Assembly: GCF_033568475.1 (NCBI RefSeq)
Contig: NC_133121.1
Location: 136,798,364 to 136,862,363, forward strand
DNA from: Henckelia pumila
Lineage: Eukaryota > Streptophyta > Magnoliopsida > Lamiales > Gesneriaceae
Length of the DNA stretch: 64,000 nt
Direction: 5' to 3'
A program made the translations under genes and the position numbers. Numbering within the stretch: position 1 is the first letter of the stretch; every line of letters begins with the position of its first letter. Below, piece by piece: positions 34,920 to 45,082 of the stretch. Under the pieces are notes generated by a model. That model searched no databases and was not told the origin of the DNA. It worked only from the letters and a program-made list of their open reading frames with translations.

Positions 34920-36640
34920 CTTATATATATATAAATTACAACCTTGTGCAAAAATCTAGATAGCCAAATACTTTGACCATGACTCATAATAGTGTGCAAA
35001 TTTTCCCCGATAAAAAAGAATGGGAATTGCGTTAAAACATTTTTGCCATCTGCAAAACTTGGAAATTCTTCGAAGCCCAAGTTAGAACATGAGTTCATAT
35101 AGAAGCAATGCACAAATTTAAAAATAACAAAAACAGGGCAAAATGTCATAAAAGCAACTTCAGGAAAAAAGTCATCAAGAATTCCATGAATTCTGTTTTT
35201 ATCTTCTCTATTGAGATAAAGTGGAAGGTTTACTGAATGAATGAAACGAAATATGCAAGATATTTGCACTGTCTCCCAAAGTTCAGATAAATGATTTAAT
35301 CATGAAATGGAGGTATGTTGTGGTTTAAAAAGTTTTTTTTCGGAAAATTAAATCCAAAATCAGTTTCACATTCTTTAATGCCAAATATGACATACTTGGT
35401 CATTCCATTAATAACTTTAAATGAAAAAATGCGATTAATGATCAAGGAGGATTTTCAAAATTCATATGACATGCATTTATGAACAAAATCTTTTCCATAG
35501 GCGTAACTGTGACATTCATCATATCTCTAGACGTACTGTCCTGTTCAGTTCTAGGAACTTCTGTTGCTGGTGGCACTGTCGGTGCTACATTCTCCTGTTC
35601 TGGCTGAAAAACTGTGACTGTCTGTCTCGTAATCGGTCGTCGAGACATATCTGATATTCAAACAGTCTGATTGGCATACACATTGATAGTAGTATTTTGT
35701 TTGCATATTTTAGATTGGTGTTGTTTTTTTGAGGAAACAACATCCATTTGTAATAGAATTAGAGTAATAAATCATCAAAGATGTAAATAAATATAGATAG
35801 TAAGCCATCAGCAACGACATCTGAAAGAAAAAAAAGGCACAGAGAAGTCTAAAGCAGAATGGCAAAGATAAAAGATTGGAAAATATCGTTGGTAGATTTT
35901 CTATTACTCGTTTACCAATGGAGAGATTATACATAATAATTTTAAATGCATGCAATATTGTGTGAATCCCTAAAGTGAAATTGTATATCCACATTTAATG
36001 TCCCTCTAAAGAAAGGAAGCACGACATCAAAGAGACAACATATATAGTGTACCATTAAATACGAAATTTTAGTCATTCTTACGATGTTATATAAATGGTT
36101 TATGCATGCTAAATTCTTTCAGAGTTTACGAATTTAGTCGTAAACGTTCTTTCAAGGAAGACTAATAATGCAAGCTGATCTGAAAAAATATTGAGGTTAA
36201 CCATTTTGTGACTTCTGTCACGGTTAGTTATATCACATATTATTAAGGAAGACGTACATTACATGCTTTTTTGCCTCAGGCGTATCAATGCATCACTAGT
36301 TCGCAAAATGCAAGAAAATTTAAATCAAGGGCCCACTCAAAGAACATTAAAAGAAATATATGCAAGCTCTTATGATAGTTGTACACGCATGACTCAATTC
36401 ACACAGTGGTGATATCAATCTGCAATTACCAGTTAAGAATTTAGAAATCTAGATTCTATACATGGACATATCGAGAAATTGTCGTCAATGTCGAATGCAA
36501 ATTTTGGTGCAGCAATTTAAATGCAATATATGAACTCCTCAAAAATCACCTAGGGATATCACTAAATGATCAACTAAAATTGGACTCCTCAAGTTCATCT
36601 GGATACCAATTACCATACTAAGAACTTATCACTTTTATTG
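34920..36640 (-). pseudogene. RING-CH locus copy 2, coding exons deleted
   Basis: Collinear with the RING-CH locus: 34,930-35,490 matches its 3' flank and intron (TATTTGCACTGT-TCCCAAAG, CAAAATCAGTTTCACATTC, GTCATTCCATTAATAACTTT) and 35,712-36,640 matches its 5' leader and upstream DNA. Exon 2 is absent: GAATTCCATG is joined straight to AATTCTG. Exon 1 is reduced to about 25 bases, GCCATCAGCAACGACATCTG, joined at CGACATCTGA, a word that occurs both inside exon 1 (31,390) and at the start codon (31,556). A piece of about 220 bp (35,491-35,712) is inserted in the intron. No RING-CH product can be made. Confidence 0.75.
35491..35712 (-). other. Insert of unknown origin in RING-CH copy 2
   Basis: Copy 3 (49,690-50,545) lacks this segment at the same point. 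On the minus strand it opens a clean frame from 35,648 with the start MSRRPITRQTVTVF, rich in Gln, Pro, Thr and Glu, running into flanking DNA. The composition is reminiscent of a retroelement Gag N-terminus, but no conserved domain is visible. No target duplication was recognised. Confidence 0.4.
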
Positions 36641-37204
36641 TTATCTCGAAAAAATATTTCAACCCGAGCCCGTTTATAATGGGTCTAACCCGATATGATC
36701 CAAAATAATTAGGCCTAGTCCAGTCCAGAATATGTTGGGTCTTGTTAATTATAGCCATCAATATGTGGTCTAGAATTTAGGACTTTGGTATCATGACAAA
36801 ATCGATAGGATCAGAACAATCAAACTTTAAATTTGAACACATTCCACACATACATGATACACCATACGAGAAAATACTCACACGTATGGTTTTGAGAATA
36901 TTTTCTGCTTAATAATAAGAAAATAATGGATGAAAAAATTAAAAATGTTTCGTCACACACTTTTATTAGTTTAAGTTGTTGGTCCACACTTTATCACTAA
37001 TGAAAAATGCGCACGTCTTGCGTGTGTAAAAGATAAGTTTTTTCACATGTATTTTTTTTAAAGTTAAACATGAAGTGAGTGAAAAGTTTTTTACTTTTTA
37101 GTGGGATGGTGGATAGGAAGAGATAATTATAAAATAAAATATTTTGATATCCTCGAAGGTAGTTAATACCATGTGTTCATCTTTTATATAATAGAATAAA
37201 ACTT
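36641..37204. other. Intergenic DNA, nothing recognised
   Basis: AT-rich sequence without gene-like frames. Repeated words such as CACGTATGGTTTTGAG and TGAAAAATGCGCACG show no clear structure. Confidence 0.5.
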
Positions 37205-37630
37205 AAAATAAAACTGTTTGAAATATAATACAGCTATATCGAATCCTGTTGTATAACAAAACCCCTGAAAGTTTTGGCCCCTAGTCCTGCCTCGAACCAC
37301 CAACTCCATCCATCTTGCGGCCTGCCCCGTGGAATGGGGTGACCAAAATAACAACTAGGACGTGAGCGACTAACACCCAGTATGTAAACATGAGTAAACA
37401 TATGTATATAATGCATGCAACTATGATGACTGGTAAATGGTCATATGATAAGTCATGCTCAGTATCGGCGTCACATGAGTGTTGTAACCTCACGGATCAA
37501 CCTCTGGGTACAACCATACTCGTCTAGTACACCGGAGTAGTCAGACATACATGCCCCCGTCGTCGCGGTACTCCTAGTGACAGACTATAACAAGTATAGA
37601 GCTGAGCGGCTCTATAGTCAGGGTATAACA
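37205..37630 (-). mobile_element. Left part of an older LTR split by a gypsy insertion
   Basis: Homologous to 56,085-56,475 within the LTR at 55,900 (CAGCTATATCGAATCCTG, AACAACTAGGACGTGAGCG, CACGGATCAACCTCTGGGT, TCGTCTAGTACACC). The match stops abruptly at 37,630 and resumes at 47,701, beyond the inserted element. The left end of this LTR is truncated relative to 55,900. It is clearly more diverged than the two young LTRs. Confidence 0.85.
37626..37630. repeat. Target-site duplication TAACA, left
   Basis: TAACA directly before the TG of the LTR; the same five bases follow the other LTR at 47,701-47,705. Five-base duplications are standard for Ty3/gypsy integrases. Confidence 0.9.
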
Positions 37631-40232
37631 TGAAACGACCCTAACTCTATAATTTTTAAATAAATAAATATGCGGAATTTTTTTTTTATTACTTACTAAA
37701 TAATATATGCACATATATGCCCATACATACATGCACAGAATAAAAAGATTTAAAATAAATAAATATCTTAAATAAAAATTGCATTCTTTAAATAAAATAA
37801 ATATCTGAGTCAAACATTTAATTAAAAAAAATACTGCATAAGAAAATGATTTAGAATTTGCATGCACTGAAAATATTCAAATAAAATATTCAAAACCACA
37901 ACCACTGAAAAATAATTAAAAAAAATGTAACATGCTGACATAATTAAAACATGCAATGACTCAGACATCTATCACGGTCACGGGGTCACTGCATGTCCGC
38001 TCATAGGTCCTCGCCGCCGGTAGGAGCTACATCCTCCTCTATGAACTCACCTGCACCATACCAGTGTAGTGAGCCTAGAGGCCCGACATGCTAACATAAC
38101 AAGGGTTTAAAATAATTTAAAACAATTAAATATTAATACATAACATATACATGAATGAGCATGCTTAAAAATATGATGGCATAAACATAACTTAAATTAA
38201 CTTAAATAACATAATACATACATATGGTTGAGCAGTTAAATTTCTAACATCGCATGGTTGTATCCGTAGTGTAACCTTAAATCATACATTAAATACTGAT
38301 CAGCGTGAAAACCAACGTACGTGGCGGTGACGAATCACCTCTTAAATTGGCAGTAAACTGTCCTTCAATAGTTCACATATGGGGACGAATCCCCCTTAAA
38401 TTGTCACACTACTTCAACTTTCAACATAAAATATTTTATTATTGCTCAGTCTTAAACATTTAATTATGCATAAAATTATTTCATGAATGCATGTACTTAA
38501 ATAAAATGTGTGTCCTTCATATATATTTAATTTAATTTCTTACTAACATATAAATATTAAAATAACTTCAATGCATAAAAATAATTAAATGTATAATCAG
38601 GACACATGCAAATTTCTCATGGATGGTCCTGGACTGCTGGCCCTAACACTCAAGCCCAATTACTTAAATCTGGCCCAATAACATACTTAAACCCAATAAA
38701 ATAATTTAAAGCCCATAAAACATTCTAGGCCAAATAACAACTTAAACTGGCCCAATGGGCCCAAAAGCCCAAAGACTGGTCCAATAACTTTTATGGGCTC
38801 AAAAGCCCATAAAATTAATGGACTAACTTAATTAAAATTTTAAAAGCCCAAATAAAATTATTTGGGAGTCCAAATAATTTTATTTCTAATTAATTGGCCC
38901 AAAAACCCATTAATTCATAAAATATTTTAAAAATAAAAAGACTCGAGCCCGGCCCACCGAACCCGGACCCGGACCCACTTAACCCGATCCACTACCCTAC
39001 TAACCCGACCCGGACCACACCTAAAACCCTAAACCCGATCCCCCCTCCCCTCTCCTTCTCGGCCGCCGCGTGCAGCAGCCCTTCTAGGGCTGCTGCCGCC
39101 CTGCTCCGGCCACCCCTGGCCGGAGCCCCGCCGCCCAGACGTAGCCCACGTCTGGACGGTTTGAACCTAGACCATGACCCCGGCCCATGCACCCCACAGG
39201 CCAACAGCCGAACCCCCTTCTTCGAAACCCTAGCTGCGCCTCCATCTGCCCTTCCAGCCCTCACCTGTTCGGCCGAGCCCAATCCAGACCCTAGCCCAGC
39301 CATGGCTCGACTCTAAGGACCCTACCAGACCTAAGAACCATCAGCCAACAGCCCTTGACCGATCCATGTCAAAAGAACGTGAACATGCAACAAGAATGGG
39401 AAAATATGAACTCCTCAAACCATAACACACTTGTTTTTCTGAAAATTCTTGAAAGAATCCAATGCATACACACACACACCGTTATACACTGATATAATAC
39501 AAAGAAATAAAGAAGGGATCATGCCTTTCACCGTCGGTTGAAGAGAAATAAAAGTAGATGACGATTCCGGGACGACGGGACGACGACGACCTGCTTTGGA
39601 CCTTCAAAAACGTGGCTATGAAACTACCTTGGAGAATGTCTGGCCGAAGAAGATGATGAAGATGGTGGGGTGAGGCGGCTGATGGCTTTTGGTCGATGGG
39701 TTTGGGTAGATTAGGTTAGAGTTTTTAATAAAATAGGTTTTTAGGATATTAAAAGTTTTAAATAAAAAAAACATAAAGTTTTAAAACTCTAAATAAAAGT
39801 TAAAATCTGATAATTTAAGTTAAACATATAAAAATCCCGAAATTATAAATTTAGGGAATTTTAAAAATACTAAAAATTCAATATTTTGGCTTATTTTGAA
39901 TAAAAATGGACTCCTAAAATTATATAAAATTAAATACTAAAAATTTTGAGATAATAAAACTCAAAATAATATTTTAGGGCTCTAAAAAGGCTCATGAAAT
40001 TAATTGGCTAGAAAGTTGTCATCTCGTCCGTCCACGGTCCCGTCTACGCGATAAAATAATTAAAATACTAAAAATCATAAAAATCATTAATTATGGGTTA
40101 AATGCTTAAAAATAAATTAAATCATGCACAAATAATTCACATAATTATTTAACCCATAAATCACAAATTTAAATAATTAAATACCCTAATTATGCATGCG
40201 GATTTACGTATTTAAAATACCGGGTTTTTACA
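37631..40232 (-). repeat. 3' LTR of the 10-kb gypsy element
   Basis: It matches 45,083-47,700 base for base over most of its length and has TG...CA ends. Differences include a few substitutions, and indels around 38,690, 38,985 and 39,065 account for the length difference (2,602 against 2,618). A GC-rich island at about 38,940-39,310 stands out from the AT-rich remainder. Confidence 0.95.
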
Positions 40233-40246
40233 ATTCTCCCCCCCTT
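40233..40246 (-). other. Polypurine tract of the 10-kb gypsy element
   Basis: The minus strand reads AAGGGGGGGAGAAT immediately before the LTR TG. It primes plus-strand DNA synthesis in LTR elements. Confidence 0.9.
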
Positions 40247-40277
40247 AAATTGAATTTCGTCCTCGAAATTAAAGTAC

Positions 40278-40673
40278 TTACCCGAACAACTCCGGGTAGC
40301 GTGTCCTCATGTCTGCCTCGGTCTCCCAAGTAGCTTCCTCCTCTGAGTGATTCAGCCACTGGACTCTGACCATCGGTATGACCCGCGTCCTGAGCCTCCG
40401 CTCCTCCCTTGCCAAGATCCGCACTGGCCTCTCCTCATACACTAGATCTGGTGGCAACTGCAAGGGCTCGAAATCCAACACATGCGACGGGTTGGAGACA
40501 TATCTCCGAAGCATGGATACATGGAAAATGTTGTGCACTGCCGCTAGCCCCGGTGGTAGAGCTAAACGGTAGGCCAACGTGCCAACTCTCTCCAAGATCT
40601 CGAATGGCCCTATATACCTCGGATTAAGCTTGCCTCTCCGGCCAAAATGCACTACTCCCTTCATCGGTGACAC
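40278..40673 (-). pseudogene. Pol C-terminus: GPY/F segment and chromodomain, frameshifted
   Basis: This frame continues the long pol frame after the loss of about one base near 40,684. It holds the GPY/F-type segment (LNPRYIGPFEIL) that follows integrase cores, the AVHNIFHVSMLR motif, and a chromodomain-like end (VIPMVRVQWLNHSEEEATWE). Chromodomains of this type are thought to steer integration to particular chromatin. The equivalent region of the young element at 57,479 is in frame with its integrase, so the break is specific to this copy. Confidence 0.9.
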
Positions 40674-40675
40674 CT

Positions 40676-43159
40676 TCAGGAATACGTGTCACCTACAGCG
40701 AACTCCAAATCTCGTCGTCTGGCATCTGCATAACTCTTCTGCCGACTCTGAGCAGTCCTCATCCGATCTCGAATCTGAGTCACTATGTCAGCTGTCTGCT
40801 GCACAATCTCGGGACCCAGCAAAATCCGCTCACCAACCTCATCCCAATGCACAGGAGATCTGCATCTCCTCCCATACAATGTTGCATAAGGAGCCATACC
40901 TATAGACAACTGAAAACTGCTGTTATAGGTAAACTCCACTAATGGCAGTCTAGTCTCCCAAGAGCCCCGAAAATCAATGACACAAGCTCTCAGAAGATCC
41001 TCGAGAACCTGGATCACCCTCTCAGACTGACCATCTGTCTGGGGATGAAATGCTGTACTGAACAAAAGCCTCGTCCCCAAATCCGTGTGCAGACTCTTCC
41101 AAAACGCAGATGTGAATCTCGGATCTCTGTCTGACACAATAGACACTGGTATGCCATGCAGTCTAACAATTTCTCTGATGTAAAGCTCTGCATACCGTGT
41201 CAAAGAATAAGTAGTCCTCACGGGCAAGAAATAAGCTGACTTGGTGAGTCTATCCACAATCACCCAAATCGCTGTGCAACCTCTGGCACTCCTCGGTAAG
41301 CCAACCACAAAGTCCATCGTAATATTCTCCCATTTCCATTCCGGAATAGGAAGAGGTCTAAGAAGTCCTGCTGGACGCTGATGCTCTGCCTTGACTTGCT
41401 GACAAGTCAAGCACTCTGACACCACTCTCCCGATGTCACTCTTCATCCCGGGCCACCAATACAATAGCTGCAAATCTTTGTACATCTTCGTACTTCCGGG
41501 GTGAATGGAGTACGGAGATGTGTGAGCCTCTGCTAAAATCTCAGCTCTCAACTGATCGACGTTCGGTACCCACATCCTACCATGGTACTGAACGATACCA
41601 TCCTCCACTGTATACAAGAGATTACCCCTAGCCTCATCTCTGTGTCTCCATCGCTGCAATTCCTCATCAGTAGACTGTCCCTCCCTAATCCGATCTCGCA
41701 GAACTGGCTGCATCGTCAACACTGACAAGCTCGGGGCATGACCACTCGGATAACACTCCAAGTCAAATATCTGAATCTCGCTCTGTAGTGGTAACTGTAC
41801 GGTCAAACATGATACCACTGACGACTTTCGACTCAAAGCATCGGCCACTACATTAGCTTTACCCGGATGGTAGCTAATGTCACAGTCATAGTCCTTCACC
41901 AACTCCAACCATCTGCGCTGTCTCATGTTCAACTCCTTCTGTGTGAAGAAGTACTTGAGACTCTTGTGGTCTGTGAAAATCTTGCACTTCTCGCCATACA
42001 GATAGTGCCTCCAGATTTTCAAAGCGAAAACCACTGCTGCCAACTCCAAGTCATGCGTCGGATAATTCTGCTCATGAATCTTCAGCTGCCTCGACGCATA
42101 CGCAATAACCTTACCACACTGCATAAGAACTGCGCCTAAACCTAGTTTAGACGCGTCGGTGTACACCACTAACTCCTCGTGTGGTACTGTCATTGCTAAC
42201 ACTGGTGCAGTAGTGAGTGCTTCCTTCAGCTGATCGAAGCTCCTCTGACAGTCTGAACTCCAGATAAACTTCGCATTCTTCTTGGTTAAGGAAGTCAAGG
42301 GTACTGCAATAGAGGAAAAACCCTTGATGAACTTCCTATAATATCCTGCCAAACCCAAGAAACTGCGAATCTCTGAAGCATTCTTCGGAATACCCCAATT
42401 CTGCACTGCCTCAACCTTCGACTGATCAACTGCAATCCCATCTCTCGAAATAATGTGGCCCAGAAATGCCACCTGCTCAAGCCAAAACTCGCACTTGCTG
42501 AACTTGGCATACAAACGATGCTCCCTCAAAGTCTGCAAGGCTGTCTGCAGATGCTGTCTATGCTCCTCGATGCTCCTAGAATAGATCAAGATATCATCAA
42601 TGAAGACTATGATGAACTGATCTAGATACGGCTGAAAGACTCGGTTCATGAGATCCATGAAAACCGCTGGAGCATTGGTCATCCCAAATGGCATCACTAA
42701 GAACTCGTAATGCCCATATCGTGTCCTGAAAGCAGTTTTGGACACATCTGCATCTCTAACACGCAACTGATGATAACCAGATCGCAGGTCGATCTTGGAG
42801 AACACTGAAGCTCCCTGCAACTGGTCAAATAAATCCTCTATCCTCGGCAGTGGATACTTGTTCTTCACTGTGACCCTGTTGAGCTCTCGATAATCGATGC
42901 ACAGTCTCATACTGCCATCCTTCTTCTTCACAAATAACACCGGAGCTCCCCACGGAGAAAAGCTAGGACGAACAAAGCCTTTCTCTAACAACTCCTGAAT
43001 CTGCTCCTTCAACTCTTTTATCTCGGTAGGAGCAAGTCTGTACGGTGCCTTAGAGATAGGCACGGTGTCTGGCACTAAGTCGATGCTGAACTCCACATCT
43101 CTCACTGGTGGAATTCCTGCAACATCCTCCGGAAAGACATCCGGAAAGTCACGAACCAC
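40676..43159 (-). pseudogene. Pol: reverse transcriptase, RNase H, integrase
   Basis: An open stretch of 827 codons. In order: the pre-RT segment [12 protein letters not shown], reverse transcriptase with the catalytic FIDDILIYS, RNase H beginning near [12 protein letters not shown], the integrase zinc finger ([11 protein letters not shown] then CLTCQQVK), and the integrase core with D-D-E contexts ([28 protein letters not shown]). It is cut from the protease part by an in-frame TAG (43,190-43,192) and from its C-terminus by a frameshift near 40,684. The RT, RNase H and integrase catalytic residues look intact, so decay is recent. Confidence 0.95.
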
Positions 43160-43189
43160 CTCTATCTCCGATAATGGTCTGCTAGATGG

Positions 43190-43650
43190 CTATGAAGTCG
43201 TGACGATACTCGCTAGAAACCCCTGGCAACCCCATCTCAACAACTTCCTCGCCTGAATATGAGATATCACCTGAGGAATATCACTGCTCTGAGATTCATG
43301 AAAAGTGAACGGGTCGCCTAATGTAGGTCTCACTGACACTGATCTCCGACGAAAATCAATCGAAGCTCCATTGACTATCAACCAGTCCATACCCAAAATC
43401 AAATCGAATCCACTCAATGGCAAAACCACCACATCTGCTCGAATGGAGTGTCCCTGCAGCTCTAACTCCAGTCCTCGAATAACCTTCGAGGTAGAAATAA
43501 TCTGCCCTGACGGCATAGTAACATCATACCCACTGTCACTACTCTCAGGTGTGATGCCTACCCGCCTGATAAACTCCAGGGAGATAAACGAATGCGTAGC
43601 CCCTGAATCTAGCAACGCAAACGTGGAGTTGCCTCCAACTAGAATTCTCC
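43190..43650 (-). pseudogene. Retroviral-type aspartic protease segment
   Basis: It starts after the intron-like segment with RILVGGNSTF, and the active-site motif LLDSGATHSFIS is intact; the hydrophobic flap and FDLILGMDWL segment follow. It ends at the TAG at 43,190-43,192, in the same frame as the following pol stretch, so a single stop separates them. Proteases of this type mature Gag and Pol. Confidence 0.88.
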
Positions 43651-43854
43651 CTGCACGCAGAAAATTCCCAACAGTTTCATACCACTACTAAATTTTCCCC
43701 AACGAGTCACTACTAATTCTTAATTCTAATCACAAGTAAGACATGCTTCCTATTCTAACATGCAGTTAAATAACCCAAATAACAACAAATTCCAAATTAA
43801 AGACGAAATTTTTAACCAAAGGAAAATTATTAAAATGTTAGGGGTAAGATATAC
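43651..43854 (-). other. Intron-like segment between gag and protease, 204 nt
   Basis: On the minus strand Gag is interrupted at ATCACCG|GTATATC, and coding resumes at TGCGTGCAG|GGAGAATTC. GT and AG ends are present, the segment is AT-rich with no protein homology, and removing it joins the two coding parts exactly in frame. Reading through gives a stop within six codons (43,838-43,840). The young element at 57,479-62,029 has no such segment at this place. I infer a genuine, alternatively used intron. Confidence 0.7.
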
Positions 43855-44896
43855 CGGTGATCAAGGAGGTGTCTGGATCTACCTCCTCGGCCTGCATCAC
43901 AAACACCCTACCAGCGGTGTTCTTCTTCCTCGGGCAGTTAGCTATCTGATGCCCTGGCTCCCTACAGTGGTAGCAAACTCCTGCTCCCAACAGACAAGGT
44001 CCCGAATGCATCTTCTGACACTTCGGGCAAGTAGGATAAGCTATGGCATTAGGGGCCCCGCCCCTCTGCTGCTGCGGCCTCTGCTGCTGTGGCCTCTGCT
44101 GTGGATTTGGGCCCTTAGCCGGCCCTGTAAACTGCTTCTTCGCAGGAGGCTGCGAAGATGGTCGCTGATACCCAGCCTGAAACTGCCTCTTCCCCTGCTG
44201 CTCCCTCTGGATCTCTCTCCGACCCTCCTCGGAACGCAAGGCTCTACTGACTGCAGACTCATAAGTAAGGATGTCTGCCATGCGAACATCATGCTTGATA
44301 TCCGCCTTCAAACCCTCCACAAACTGCCTCAACTTCTCTGGTGGACTATCTGAAATCAGAGGCACAAAGTGACAGCCCCTCTCGAACTGTCTCACATACT
44401 CAACCACTGTCTTGTCCCCCTGACGGAGACTCATAAACTCACGGATCATGCGACTGCGCACATCCTCAGTGAATTACTTGGCGTAGAAGATACGCCTAAA
44501 CTCTGTCCATGTCAGCGTAGGAAGGTGAACTCCCCTGGCAGCACCCTCCCACCATAGCGCTGCGTCACCCCTCAGCATGTACGTCGCACAGTTCACCTTG
44601 TCGGTGTCTGTGATCCCCATATAAGCAAAGATGGACTCCAGAGAGCGAATCCATCCCTCGGCCACCAAAGGATCGGTGGTACCAACAAATTCCTTGGGTC
44701 CCTTCTTCTGTAACCTCTCAGCAACGTCCTCCTCATGGGACAACATAGGACGAGTAGCTTGCTGCTCCAACAGAGCAGTAATCCCTGCCATCATATTCGC
44801 ATTGGCCTGCTCCAATGCTGCTAGAGGGTTCTGCGGAGGTGGAGGTGGAGGTGGAGGTGGAGATCCTCCACGTCTGTTCATCGGTCTAGGAGGCAT
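43855..44896 (-). pseudogene. Gag with zinc knuckle, one premature stop
   Basis: Gag forms the virus-like particle that packages the element RNA. The likely start is MPPRPMNRRGG (ATG 44,894-44,896), followed by a proline run, the retrotransposon gag domain (WIRSLESIFAYMGITDTDKV and on), a Gln/Arg/Pro-rich basic stretch and a CCHC knuckle CYHCREPGHQIANC. An in-frame TAA at 44,474-44,476 splits it after IFYAK, and the same frame continues with FTEDVRSRM, so only one codon is affected. The 3' end is the intron donor. Confidence 0.88.
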
Positions 44897-45068
44897 TCTG
44901 CACCACCACATATTTCTTTACGTAAATCGCCATGCATAACTAAGTTGTTTAAAATTAATGCTAACTTAAATTCTAAAAATTAAATCATGCTATAAACACT
45001 TAAAACTTACAGACCGGTAGCGTGGATTTTTGAGCTCGCATAGCAGTAATGACCCCTCCAAGGACCGT

Positions 45069-45080
45069 GCTCTGATACCA
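45069..45080 (-). other. Primer-binding site, tRNA-iMet
   Basis: The minus strand reads TGGTATCAGAGC two bases after the 5' LTR, complementary to the 3' end of plant initiator tRNA-Met. It is the usual primer for plant gypsy elements. Confidence 0.92.
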
Positions 45081-45082
45081 AC

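Noticed and set aside
34874..35269. 131-codon minus-strand frame
   Set aside because: Falls within the non-coding flank of the RING-CH locus copy; the matching region of the intact locus is not coding.
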